Positions 1 through 5,576 of a DNA stretch of 6,686 bases are shown here, in pieces. The notes beneath the pieces were generated by a model. That model had not been told where the DNA came from. It did not search any database and saw only the letters and a program-made list of their open reading frames with translations. The stretch lies in assembly GCA_016267585.1 (NCBI GenBank), contig JACQUT010000014.1, positions 1 through 6,686 on the forward strand, read 5' to 3'. The DNA is from Cyanobacteria bacterium NC_groundwater_1444_Ag_S-0.65um_54_12 (GTDB taxonomy: Bacteria > Cyanobacteriota > Sericytochromatia > S15B-MN24 > VGJW01). Both the position numbers and the translations under genes were made by a program. The stretch's first letter is position 1, and every line of letters starts with the position of its first letter.

Positions 1-628
1 CGCCAGCTTTCATGCCCAGCAGAGCCTCTACCACTCCTGGCAATGACTCGCCTTTTACTATCTCAATGACGTAATTATCGGCGTTCATCCCTTCAATTGG
101 TATGCCATCCAGCTTGGCATGTAGGTCCAATGTGACGATGTCACCCTCTTCCACGGGGCGATCGACAGTTTCCGTGGTCGATTTTTGCCGGCGTAATTGC
201 TCTACTACCCGCTGGATGTCCGCTTCCTGAATGTCAACTGGCGGTATGCTTACTTTGATCCCGAGATATGAACCGAGCGTTACCTCGGGACGGACCTCGA
301 TAGTGTACTTGAAAGTGGCGGCCTTCCCTTTTTCGAAATTCACGACTTCAGCATGCGGCTGAGTAATTGGCTCGATCTGGGCTTGGACCAGCGCCTTGCT
401 GTAAGTGTCAGGAATCAAATCTTCCAAAGCTTCTTGCCGCAGCACCTCTGCGCCTACATGTCGTTCTACCAAGGCTCGCGGTGCCTTCCCCTTGCGAAAA
501 CCCGGTATCAATACCTTACGGCTGACCTGTCGATAAGCTCGCTCCCACGCTGTATCCACTTCCATCGGTTCAATTTCCACCGCGAGGTGAACTTGATTCT
601 TTTCTTTCTTTTCGAGCGTAACCTTCAC
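1..628 (-). CDS. tig: Trigger factor, N-terminal 209 residues (cut by left window edge)
   Basis: Trigger factor is the ribosome-associated chaperone that receives nascent chains at the exit tunnel; it also carries a peptidyl-prolyl isomerase domain. The reading frame is open from the GTG at 628 to the left edge, giving 209 codons with no stop. Residues 43-50 read GFRKGKAP, the family's ribosome-docking signature at the position it has in E. coli. Residues 1 to about 145 form the ribosome-binding domain, and about 150-209 (EEGDIVTLDLHAKLDG onwards) begin the FKBP-like PPIase domain. The remaining PPIase and the C-terminal substrate-binding arms lie outside. The GTG start is chosen because GAGGAGG lies 8 nt upstream and the protein begins with the usual MKVTLEKKE-type strand. 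It is separated from the upstream gene by a terminator and has its own promoter. In many bacteria clpP/clpX follow tig; that part is not visible here. Identification is very secure. Confidence 0.96.
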   Translation of the reverse strand, partial: MKVTLEKKEKNQVHLAVEIEPMEVDTAWERAYRQVSRKVLIPGFRKGKAPRALVERHVGAEVLRQEALEDLIPDTYSKALVQAQIEPITQPHAEVVNFEKGKAATFKYTIEVRPEVTLGSYLGIKVSIPPVDIQEADIQRVVEQLRRQKSTTETVDRPVEEGDIVTLDLHAKLDGIPIEGMNADNYVIEIVKGESLPGVVEALLGMKAG

Positions 629-636
629 GAAATTGG

Positions 637-643
637 CCTCCTC
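637..643 (-). promoter_or_regulatory. Ribosome binding site of tig
   Basis: The minus strand reads GAGGAGG, a near-perfect Shine-Dalgarno sequence, with 8 nt before the GTG at 628. It decides the tig start, because no ATG with comparable spacing is present. Confidence 0.8.
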
Positions 644-662
644 ACCGCCCCTTAGTCTCAAG

Positions 663-671
663 AGTATAACA
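663..671 (-). promoter_or_regulatory. Extended -10 promoter of tig
   Basis: The minus strand reads TGTTATACT, that is TGn followed by a -10 hexamer matching TATAAT at 5 of 6 positions. No convincing -35 box is seen at 16-18 nt upstream, as is usual for extended -10 promoters. Initiation about 7 nt downstream would give a leader of roughly 28 nt containing the Shine-Dalgarno. It sits directly after the terminator of the preceding gene, which supports independent transcription of tig. Based on sequence pattern only. Confidence 0.5.
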
Positions 672-692
672 TGAACCCTGACTCAACTGACC

Positions 693-719
693 AAGAAAAG
701 CAGGACTGGCCCAGCCTGC
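693..719 (-). terminator. Intrinsic terminator after the C26 hydrolase gene
   Basis: Read on the minus strand, GCAGG pairs with CCTGC, extended inward by CTG/CAG past a single bulged T, with a GGC loop (positions 700-719). TTTTCTT follows immediately (693-699). It begins 3 nt after the stop codon at 723-725, so it is well placed to end the transcript that carries the lipid kinase, surE and hydrolase genes. Confidence 0.75.
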
Positions 720-722
720 AGC

Positions 723-1538
723 CTATCTAGACGAACGGGTGATTGCCGCCTTGCGACATGCTGTGGCAAAGTCCGCAAAAATAGCCGTGGCAAAAACCGA
801 AAACTCTGGATGATCCTCCGGCCTGAAGCGTTCCGGATGCCACTGAATGCCGAGTAGATAGCCAGAAAAACAACCAGGTTCCGGTTCACACCCTTCTATT
901 ATGCCGTCGCTGGCATATGCCGTCGCTCGCAGACCATGTGCCAAGCCGGAGGGCGACTTGACTGCCTGATGATGCCAGGAGTTCACTTCGATGGTTTGAC
1001 ATCCTGCCAGGGTTGCTAGCCGGCTTGCTGGCTCTAGCCGTATTTCATGATAGCTGCCTTGTCGGTGTTCGAGCGCTGCTGGTTGCTGAGTTGGCAGATC
1101 TTGATACAGACTACCGCCCATGGCAATATTCATTACTTGCATACCGCGACAGATGCCCAGTACCGGAACACCAGCTTTTACTGCTGTGCGCAAGAACGGC
1201 AACTCGAAAGCATCGCGGTCAGCATCGATCCGTACCGTCATGTTCAAGAGCGATTCACCGTAGTGGCACGGATCTACATCGCCGCCACCAGAGAATAGTA
1301 GTCCGGCAAAATCCTTGGGATCTGCTCCATCACCTGCATGGAGTGATCCTAACTTACCGTCGATCTTGGCAAGATATGACACTGCATCACCAATGGCACG
1401 TAAGGGCAGCACGACAACAGGCTCAGCTCCTACGGCACTTATACACTCGACGTAATAGCTGAGCTTTTCCATGGCGCCGGGTCCAATGGTGCTACCCCAA
1501 GTAATACCGACCCATAGTCGCTCGGTAATAATGTTCAC
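723..1538 (-). CDS. Gamma-glutamyl amide hydrolase, peptidase C26 / class I GATase-like (PuuD-like)
   Basis: The protein (271 aa) belongs to the class I glutamine-amidotransferase-like hydrolases that cleave gamma-glutamyl amide bonds, for example gamma-glutamyl-GABA in putrescine breakdown (PuuD) or gamma-glutamyl conjugates. Visible motifs are LFSGGGDVDP (81-90), the nucleophile elbow GICRGMQ with Cys130, VNSWHHQAV (185-193) and GIQWHPE with the catalytic His234 and Glu236. Length is normal for a single-domain member, and there is no signal peptide, so it is cytoplasmic. The start is GTG at 1538, which overlaps the surE stop in a GTGA junction of 4 nt; GGAGAG lies 7 nt upstream. This implies translational coupling to surE. 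No puu genes, glutamine synthetase-like gene or synthase partner lies nearby, so the substrate is unknown and a PuuD role should not be assumed. The family call is secure; the substrate is not. Confidence 0.9.
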   Translation of the reverse strand: MNIITERLWVGITWGSTIGPGAMEKLSYYVECISAVGAEPVVVLPLRAIGDAVSYLAKIDGKLGSLHAGDGADPKDFAGLLFSGGGDVDPCHYGESLLNMTVRIDADRDAFELPFLRTAVKAGVPVLGICRGMQVMNIAMGGSLYQDLPTQQPAALEHRQGSYHEIRLEPASRLATLAGCQTIEVNSWHHQAVKSPSGLAHGLRATAYASDGIIEGCEPEPGCFSGYLLGIQWHPERFRPEDHPEFSVFATAIFADFATACRKAAITRSSR

Positions 1539-2347
1539 AGCACGTCTCTCCGTCCACCTTCTAGCGGTAACGGGAACGCTGTCGGTAGCTTGATCTGCCA
1601 GTTTTCGATGTCAGGAATGCTGGCAAAATGCGTGAGATCGTAGTGAATCGGGGTAATGGACACGCAATTGTCTCGAATTGCCGCTACATCGGTATCATCA
1701 GCCTCTTCGAGTTCCTCGGCCTCACCAGCTAGCCAGTAATATATCTTGCCCCGCGGATCGATACGGCGTTCGAAACGATCATTATAACGTCGCTTACCCA
1801 GGCGAGTAGTGCGAACACCAGCGATGTCTACCAATTCGATTGCTGGTACGTTAACGTTCAGTAAAACCTTCAAATCAAGTGAGTGCTTGGCTAAATGGCG
1901 CACCAGTACCAGTGCGACCAGCGCTGCCTTCTCGTAACCTAAATCGCTAAAACTGGCTAACGAAATCGCGATGCTCGGACGATCGAGAATGATGGTGCCC
2001 TCTATGGCGGCTGATACCGTACCGGAATAAATGACATCTACCCCTAAATTGGGGCCACGATTGATTCCACTCACTACCATGTCGGGACGGTTATCTCGCA
2101 TGAGGGAGCCCCAAGCCAGTTTGATGCAGTCCGAGGGAGTGCCGTTCACGGCCAAGGCTTGCGCCACTCCCACCAATGGCACCTCTTCAACCCTTAGTGG
2201 TTTATGTAAAGTGAGCGCGTGGCCAGTACCGCTCCGCTCTCGGTCCGGAGCGACTACATGAACATCATGCTCGGTTGCCAGCATGGTTGCCAGCACCTGA
2301 AGACCAGGAGCATGAATACCATCATCGTTCGAAAGCAGCAATCGCAC
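1535..2347 (-). CDS. surE: 5'/3'-nucleotidase SurE
   Basis: SurE removes phosphate from nucleoside 5'- and 3'-monophosphates, and in some species from short polyphosphate, using a divalent metal. The protein has 270 aa, close to the usual length. The metal-site residues are all present at standard positions: Asp8-Asp9 in LLSNDDG, Ser39 in APDRERSG and Asn96 in VVSGINRGPN. VNGTPSDC (67-74), YSGTVSAAIEG (107-117) and the C-terminal SITPIHYDLT block are also family hallmarks. The start is GTG at 2347; an AGGA is 7 nt upstream, and the methionine directly precedes the core strand RLLLSNDDG. It lies 83 nt downstream of the lipid kinase, and its last codons overlap the C26 hydrolase start. An 11-residue proline- and glycine-containing tail follows the conserved end. 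Residues 215-221 are strongly acidic (EELEEAD region). Cytoplasmic. Confidence 0.95.
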   Translation of the reverse strand: MRLLLSNDDGIHAPGLQVLATMLATEHDVHVVAPDRERSGTGHALTLHKPLRVEEVPLVGVAQALAVNGTPSDCIKLAWGSLMRDNRPDMVVSGINRGPNLGVDVIYSGTVSAAIEGTIILDRPSIAISLASFSDLGYEKAALVALVLVRHLAKHSLDLKVLLNVNVPAIELVDIAGVRTTRLGKRRYNDRFERRIDPRGKIYYWLAGEAEELEEADDTDVAAIRDNCVSITPIHYDLTHFASIPDIENWQIKLPTAFPLPLEGGRRDVL

Positions 2348-2387
2348 CTTTGCATCCTACCACGAGTATCATGAATTGGGCTCTCGG

Positions 2388-2420
2388 AAACTATCTCGGG
2401 AGTTTCTTGCTAGATAGTTT
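2388..2420. repeat. Perfect 9-bp inverted repeat between lipid kinase and surE
   Basis: On the plus strand AAACTATCT (2388-2396) and AGATAGTTT (2412-2420) are exact reverse complements separated by 15 nt. An additional AGTTT (2401-2405) inside the spacer could pair with the first arm instead, giving a smaller alternative hairpin. The stem is A/T-rich and is not followed by a T-tract in the minus-strand direction, so it does not look like an intrinsic terminator. It may be an mRNA processing or stability element, or a binding site. It lies within the 83-nt gap upstream of surE. Confidence 0.6.
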
Positions 2421-2430
2421 TCAAGGAGTT

Positions 2431-3393
2431 TTAGCAATTCTCTTTCGTCAAGGGTAGCATTACCCGCAAGGCATGGGGAACTATTTCCACGGTAATTGGC
2501 GTAGTGCCAGCCAGGTCGCCATCTATTTGGTAGGGGATAGGTTTCACCGAACGCACTTCTACCCGACGAAAGGTAAAAAATTCTACATCAGTTAGCTCTT
2601 TGAGACGCTTGATGGTCAAAGCAAAGAAATCTCGCCAAGCCAACCAGAAAGATTGCCCGCGAAAGAGGGCTCCATGAAAAACCCCGTCGCTAGCATTAGC
2701 CTCTGGAATAATTTCCAGGAAATCCGCTCCATAAAGCCTGGTATTGCTGATTACGAACATGTAAACCAGGCGGCGTAAGCGTTTACCATCGATTATTAGC
2801 TGAACGCGTGCCGGGCGATGCGTAAAAGAAGTCTGCAAAGCGGTTAGCACATAGGCTCCTTTACCCAATGTCACCTTCAGCTCTGGCAAAATACCAGCTA
2901 CGATCGCAGCGTCGAAGCCTATACCCACCATTTCGCAGAAATAACGCGACACGTTACCCGGTGCGGTGACCAGTCCCAGATCCAGGTGTGAAACGCAACC
3001 GTTTACCAGAGCTTTACCTGCCTTTGCCGGGTCTGGCGGGATGCCTAGCTCGCGTGCCAGGATGTTCGCCGTTCCAACGGGAATCAGGCCTAGCACTGCA
3101 TCAGAGCCTACCATTGGTTGGATCGCTTCGTTGATCGTTCCGTCTCCACCGGCTACGACTATTAACTTGCACCCATCAGCTATCGCTTGTCGTGCCAGTT
3201 GCCCGGCTGAACCAGACCCGGTGGTCTGAGCTTGCGTAACCCACCAGCCAGCCTCACGTAATGGATCGATTACTACCCACCAATCCGGCCGCGCTTTGGT
3301 GGGACCAGCTGCCGGGTTTATTATGAGACAAGCTTTACGTACTTTGACTCCCCGGGGCAGCGGGCGCCCCCAATATACTTGTGGAACGGACAT
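2431..3393 (-). CDS. Diacylglycerol / lipid kinase family protein (DAGK catalytic domain, YegS/DgkB type)
   Basis: This 320-aa protein belongs to the soluble DAGK_cat family, which transfers phosphate from ATP to diacylglycerol or related lipids. Bacterial members recycle diacylglycerol to phosphatidic acid or act on other lipid alcohols. Key segments are LIINPAAG (23-30), the nucleotide-binding GGDGTINEAI (82-91), IPVGTANILAREL (104-116), GADFLEIIPEANASDG (222-237) and IDGD (290-293) in the C-terminal beta-sandwich domain. There is no transmembrane segment, so it should act peripherally at the inner leaflet. The start is the ATG at 3393, the only plausible initiator close to the core; it adds about 18 residues before the conserved RKACLIINP strand. 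No Shine-Dalgarno is seen, and a -10-like hexamer sits exactly where a leaderless transcript would need it. It probably heads a transcript continuing through surE. The exact lipid substrate cannot be told from sequence. Confidence 0.88.
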   Translation of the reverse strand: MSVPQVYWGRPLPRGVKVRKACLIINPAAGPTKARPDWWVVIDPLREAGWWVTQAQTTGSGSAGQLARQAIADGCKLIVVAGGDGTINEAIQPMVGSDAVLGLIPVGTANILARELGIPPDPAKAGKALVNGCVSHLDLGLVTAPGNVSRYFCEMVGIGFDAAIVAGILPELKVTLGKGAYVLTALQTSFTHRPARVQLIIDGKRLRRLVYMFVISNTRLYGADFLEIIPEANASDGVFHGALFRGQSFWLAWRDFFALTIKRLKELTDVEFFTFRRVEVRSVKPIPYQIDGDLAGTTPITVEIVPHALRVMLPLTKENC

Positions 3394-3399
3394 GGCACA

Positions 3400-3405
3400 A
3401 GTTTA
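3400..3405 (-). promoter_or_regulatory. Candidate leaderless -10 element of the lipid kinase gene
   Basis: The minus strand reads TAAACT (matches TATAAT at 4 of 6), then six bases TGTGCC, then the ATG. This places the A of the start codon at the expected +1. Together with the absence of a Shine-Dalgarno, it suggests a leaderless mRNA. No clear -35 box is seen. Inferred from spacing only. Confidence 0.42.
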
Positions 3406-3432
3406 GCGTGAGCAGTGGTAAGCTGCTAGAAT
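3403..3432 (+). promoter_or_regulatory. Candidate extended -10 promoter of the DUF47 gene
   Basis: TGCTAGAAT at 3424-3432 is TGn plus a hexamer matching TATAAT at 5 of 6 positions, the same architecture as the tig promoter. A poor -35-like TTAGCG lies at 3403-3408 with an 18-nt spacer. Initiation near 3439 would give a leader of about 36 nt. The -35 area overlaps the candidate -10 of the divergent lipid kinase gene. Confidence 0.42.
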
Positions 3433-3463
3433 TACTCGGTAAAAGAATATCGCTTATTTACTC

Positions 3464-3468
3464 GAGGA
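3464..3468 (+). promoter_or_regulatory. Ribosome binding site favouring a TTG start for the DUF47 gene
   Basis: GAGGA here is 6 nt from the TTG at 3475 but 15 nt from the ATG at 3484. The spacing favours TTG, while family N-termini, which usually begin near the MFxLIPRE motif, favour ATG. The ATG at 3468 is in another frame. Confidence 0.5.
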
Positions 3469-3474
3469 TGGTTT

Positions 3475-4107
3475 TTGATCGCCATGTTCCATTTGATTCC
3501 GCGGGAATTAGTTTTTTTCGATCTACTGACTGCTGCGATGCAAAATGCTTTGCAAGCAGCTCGGGAATTGCGCGACATGGTTGAGGATTATCATGTTCCA
3601 TCCCCACAATTGCAACGCATACGAGATCTGGAGCATGAGGGCGATCGCATCACGCATGAACTACTCGACCGGCTAGATCGTACCTTCGTCGTTCCTTTGG
3701 ATCGCGAGGACCTTCATGCCTTGGCAGACGGAATCGACGATATCGTGGATTCGCTTAATATGGTTGCCGAGCACTTCATTCTGTATCGTATAGCTAATAC
3801 CACCAAAGAGGCCGTTAGCCTGACCAGGATTTTGGTTCGCTGTTGCGAAGAGTTAGCAGCCGTCATGCCTTTACTGCAAACTCGCGGGAACTCTGCCGAG
3901 ATAGATCGCCATTGCATCGAGATAAACCGCCTGGAGAATATGGCCGACAAATTGGCACAAGATGCGTTGACAGAACTCTTTAGAGCACCAGATGATCTCT
4001 TGGCGGTAATAAAGTGGAAAGAATTTTACGAAGCGCTAGAAAACGCTATAGACCAAACCGAAAATGTAGCCGATTTACTCAAAGGCGTGGTGTTAAAAGC
4101 CTTGTAG
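3475..4107 (+). CDS. DUF47 / PhoU-like phosphate transport accessory protein (Pit accessory type)
   Basis: The 210-aa all-helical cytoplasmic protein matches the DUF47 family, PhoU-like proteins usually encoded beside low-affinity phosphate permeases (Pit) and thought to modulate them. Visible features are the N-terminal FHLIPRELVFFDLL (5-18), DLEHEGDRITHELL (51-64), FVVPLDREDLHALADGIDDIVD (starting at 71) and the repeat-like second copy IKWKEFYEALENAIDQTENVAD (starting at 179). The paired acidic helices are where PhoU-type proteins bind metal. The TTG at 3475 is taken as the start for its Shine-Dalgarno spacing; the ATG at 3484 would give 207 aa. Translation ends in tandem TAG TAA. Unusually, no pit gene is adjacent: upstream is a divergent lipid kinase and downstream a convergent mazG 11 nt away, so the gene is monocistronic here. 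A permease elsewhere on the chromosome is likely but not visible. Confidence 0.85.
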   Translation: MIAMFHLIPRELVFFDLLTAAMQNALQAARELRDMVEDYHVPSPQLQRIRDLEHEGDRITHELLDRLDRTFVVPLDREDLHALADGIDDIVDSLNMVAEHFILYRIANTTKEAVSLTRILVRCCEELAAVMPLLQTRGNSAEIDRHCIEINRLENMADKLAQDALTELFRAPDDLLAVIKWKEFYEALENAIDQTENVADLLKGVVLKAL

Positions 4108-4118
4108 TAACTGCTAAC

Positions 4119-5561
4119 CTATCCGACCGGTTTTTTGGCTCTACTCCAAAGAGCGAGTAATTCTGCCAGGCTCTTGTCTTTCATGGAACCGCCAGCTAGT
4201 AGCTCCATTGTCTCGAAGCGGCGAATGAAGCGAGTATTGGCATCCCGCAGCGCCTGTTCCGGGTCGATAGCGAAGAAACGCGCCAAGTTAACCAGGGCAG
4301 TCAGAACGTCGCCTATTTCGTGTATCAATGCCGCCCTGCTTTCGCCCTCACCAGGTGTTTCAAGCGCCTGGCATAGCTCTTGCATCTCTTCTTGCAATTT
4401 CCGCAACGCACCTTGCCAATCTGGCCACGCAAAGCCAGCAGCTGCTGCTTTGGTCTGTAGCTTTTCCGAGGCAACTAGCGCTGGCAAAGCTAATGGCACA
4501 CCAGCGACCGCACTAGTTGCTGGCTTTTCCTGGCGTTTCAAATCATCCCAGCGTCGCAATACCTCTGTCGTTGCCAGCACTGGTGCTTCCCCCCCCGCGT
4601 GCGTACTAAAAACATGGGGATGACGTGCCACCAGCTTGTCGCAAACTCGATCCGCTACTTCCGATAAGCTCCATTTGCCGGTTTCGGCGGCTAACTCACA
4701 ATGAAATACTACTTGAAGTAACAGATCACCTAGCTCTTCTTCCAGAGCGTCATCATCTTCTTGATCTATAGCCTCCACCACTTCATAAGCCTCTTCCAGG
4801 CAATAACGGCGAAGACTTTGGTGAGTCTGTTCAGCATCCCAAGGGCAGCCACCTGGTGCGCGTAGACGATGCATCAGCGACTCCAACCGTCTGACACCCC
4901 GCAAGGCTGCTGGCGGCAAATACAGCGAGGTCAGATGATCGATCCAAGAAACCCGATCGAGGGTAAACAGTGGCACCACTGCTCGCCGCTCTTGTCCCGA
5001 TACGCCAGCGCCACGTACTACGGTGACCAGGTGTTCATCAGGGAAATAACGCATAAGTGAGAGTTTTGCTTCTGACGCAACGCGCGATGACCACAACTGC
5101 AGAACCAAGGTAGGGCGATCCGGTAGGATTTCTTGGTGGTCCAGCTGCATTGCATCCACTACTTGTAGACCACCAGCGGGATCTACACCCAGGCAAGCAT
5201 AGCTCATTTCAAGTCCAGAGAGCCCGGGTATTATCGTGATCGGAACGCCTTGCTGTGCTAGCAGCAAACTTACAGTGGTCTCACCGACCAGGGGATTACC
5301 CGGGACTGCATAGACAATATCCTCTTGGGAGCCTACAGCTAGCAAGCGGGTGACTATGGCATGATAGACTTCCTCAAAAGTGAGTTCTTGTCGATACCAG
5401 TCGTCGAAGGTCTCGAAAATCAAGCCCCAAGCTTCTAACGCGGCAACCGTCGGGTGAACGCGGGTACGCAAAAAAAGTCGTCGCGCCTGCCGCAACACCT
5501 GTTCTGCCCTTCGAGTCAGATCCCCGACATCGCCTGGCCCCAGACCAACGACCACAATCAT
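4119..5561 (-). CDS. mazG: Tetrapyrrole methylase-like / MazG nucleoside triphosphate pyrophosphohydrolase fusion (YabN type)
   Basis: The 480-aa protein joins an N-terminal SAM-dependent tetrapyrrole-methylase-like domain (about 1-215) to MazG (about 221-460). In the first part GLGPGD (6-11), YAVPGNPLVGE (84-94) and IIPGLSG (111-117) are the fold's cofactor-loop motifs; the methylase substrate in YabN-like proteins is unknown. MazG hydrolyses NTPs to NMP and pyrophosphate, clearing abnormal nucleotides. Its first domain has MHRLRAPGGCPWDAEQTHQSL (starts 230), the metal-binding EEAYE (256-260) and E276xxD279. The second also keeps EEMQE (391-395) and E415xxD418, so both halves look competent. 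The ATG at 5561 has AGAGGG 9 nt upstream and starts only 15 nt after the foldase stop, indicating one operon. A run of eight G lies in the coding strand at residues 322-325 (GCG GGG GGG G). Cytoplasmic. Confidence 0.93.
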   Translation of the reverse strand: MIVVVGLGPGDVGDLTRRAEQVLRQARRLFLRTRVHPTVAALEAWGLIFETFDDWYRQELTFEEVYHAIVTRLLAVGSQEDIVYAVPGNPLVGETTVSLLLAQQGVPITIIPGLSGLEMSYACLGVDPAGGLQVVDAMQLDHQEILPDRPTLVLQLWSSRVASEAKLSLMRYFPDEHLVTVVRGAGVSGQERRAVVPLFTLDRVSWIDHLTSLYLPPAALRGVRRLESLMHRLRAPGGCPWDAEQTHQSLRRYCLEEAYEVVEAIDQEDDDALEEELGDLLLQVVFHCELAAETGKWSLSEVADRVCDKLVARHPHVFSTHAGGEAPVLATTEVLRRWDDLKRQEKPATSAVAGVPLALPALVASEKLQTKAAAAGFAWPDWQGALRKLQEEMQELCQALETPGEGESRAALIHEIGDVLTALVNLARFFAIDPEQALRDANTRFIRRFETMELLAGGSMKDKSLAELLALWSRAKKPVG

Positions 5562-5576
5562 TGCTGTCAGCCCTCT

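Noticed and set aside
353..655. Open plus-strand frame of 100 codons opposite the tig start.
   Set aside because: It runs antisense through the trigger factor ribosome-binding domain and its promoter, with no recognisable features of its own.
1013..1462. Open plus-strand frame of 149 codons opposite the C26 hydrolase.
   Set aside because: It lies wholly antisense to a gene with a complete catalytic motif set, lacks a ribosome site and resembles no family; its composition is that of a shadow frame.
2273..2296. Tandem 12-nt repeat in surE (GGTTGCCAGCAT then GGTTGCCAGCAC), encoding LATM-LATE.
   Set aside because: The distance between the HAPG and VVAPDR motifs equals that in E. coli SurE as I remember it, so it is not an added duplication. 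It is probably chance within an alanine/leucine-rich helix.
2365..2393. Candidate internal promoter before surE (GATACT at 2365-2370 on the minus strand).
   Set aside because: The hexamer matches only 4 of 6 positions, the TG is not correctly placed for an extended -10, and the region 17 nt upstream has no -35 resemblance.
4098..4140. Possible bidirectional terminator between the convergent DUF47 and mazG genes (AGCC/GGCT arms, T6 at 4131-4136).
   Set aside because: The arms pair over only 4 bp with a 35-nt loop, and the ACCGGT next to the T-run is a self-palindrome that leaves no loop. The T-run lies inside the mazG coding end. No credible hairpin-plus-T structure is seen, so how the two transcripts end is unclear.
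4135..4623. Open plus-strand frame of 162 codons opposite mazG.
   Set aside because: It is antisense to the conserved MazG domains and has a Ser/Ala-rich sequence typical of a shadow of the opposite strand.
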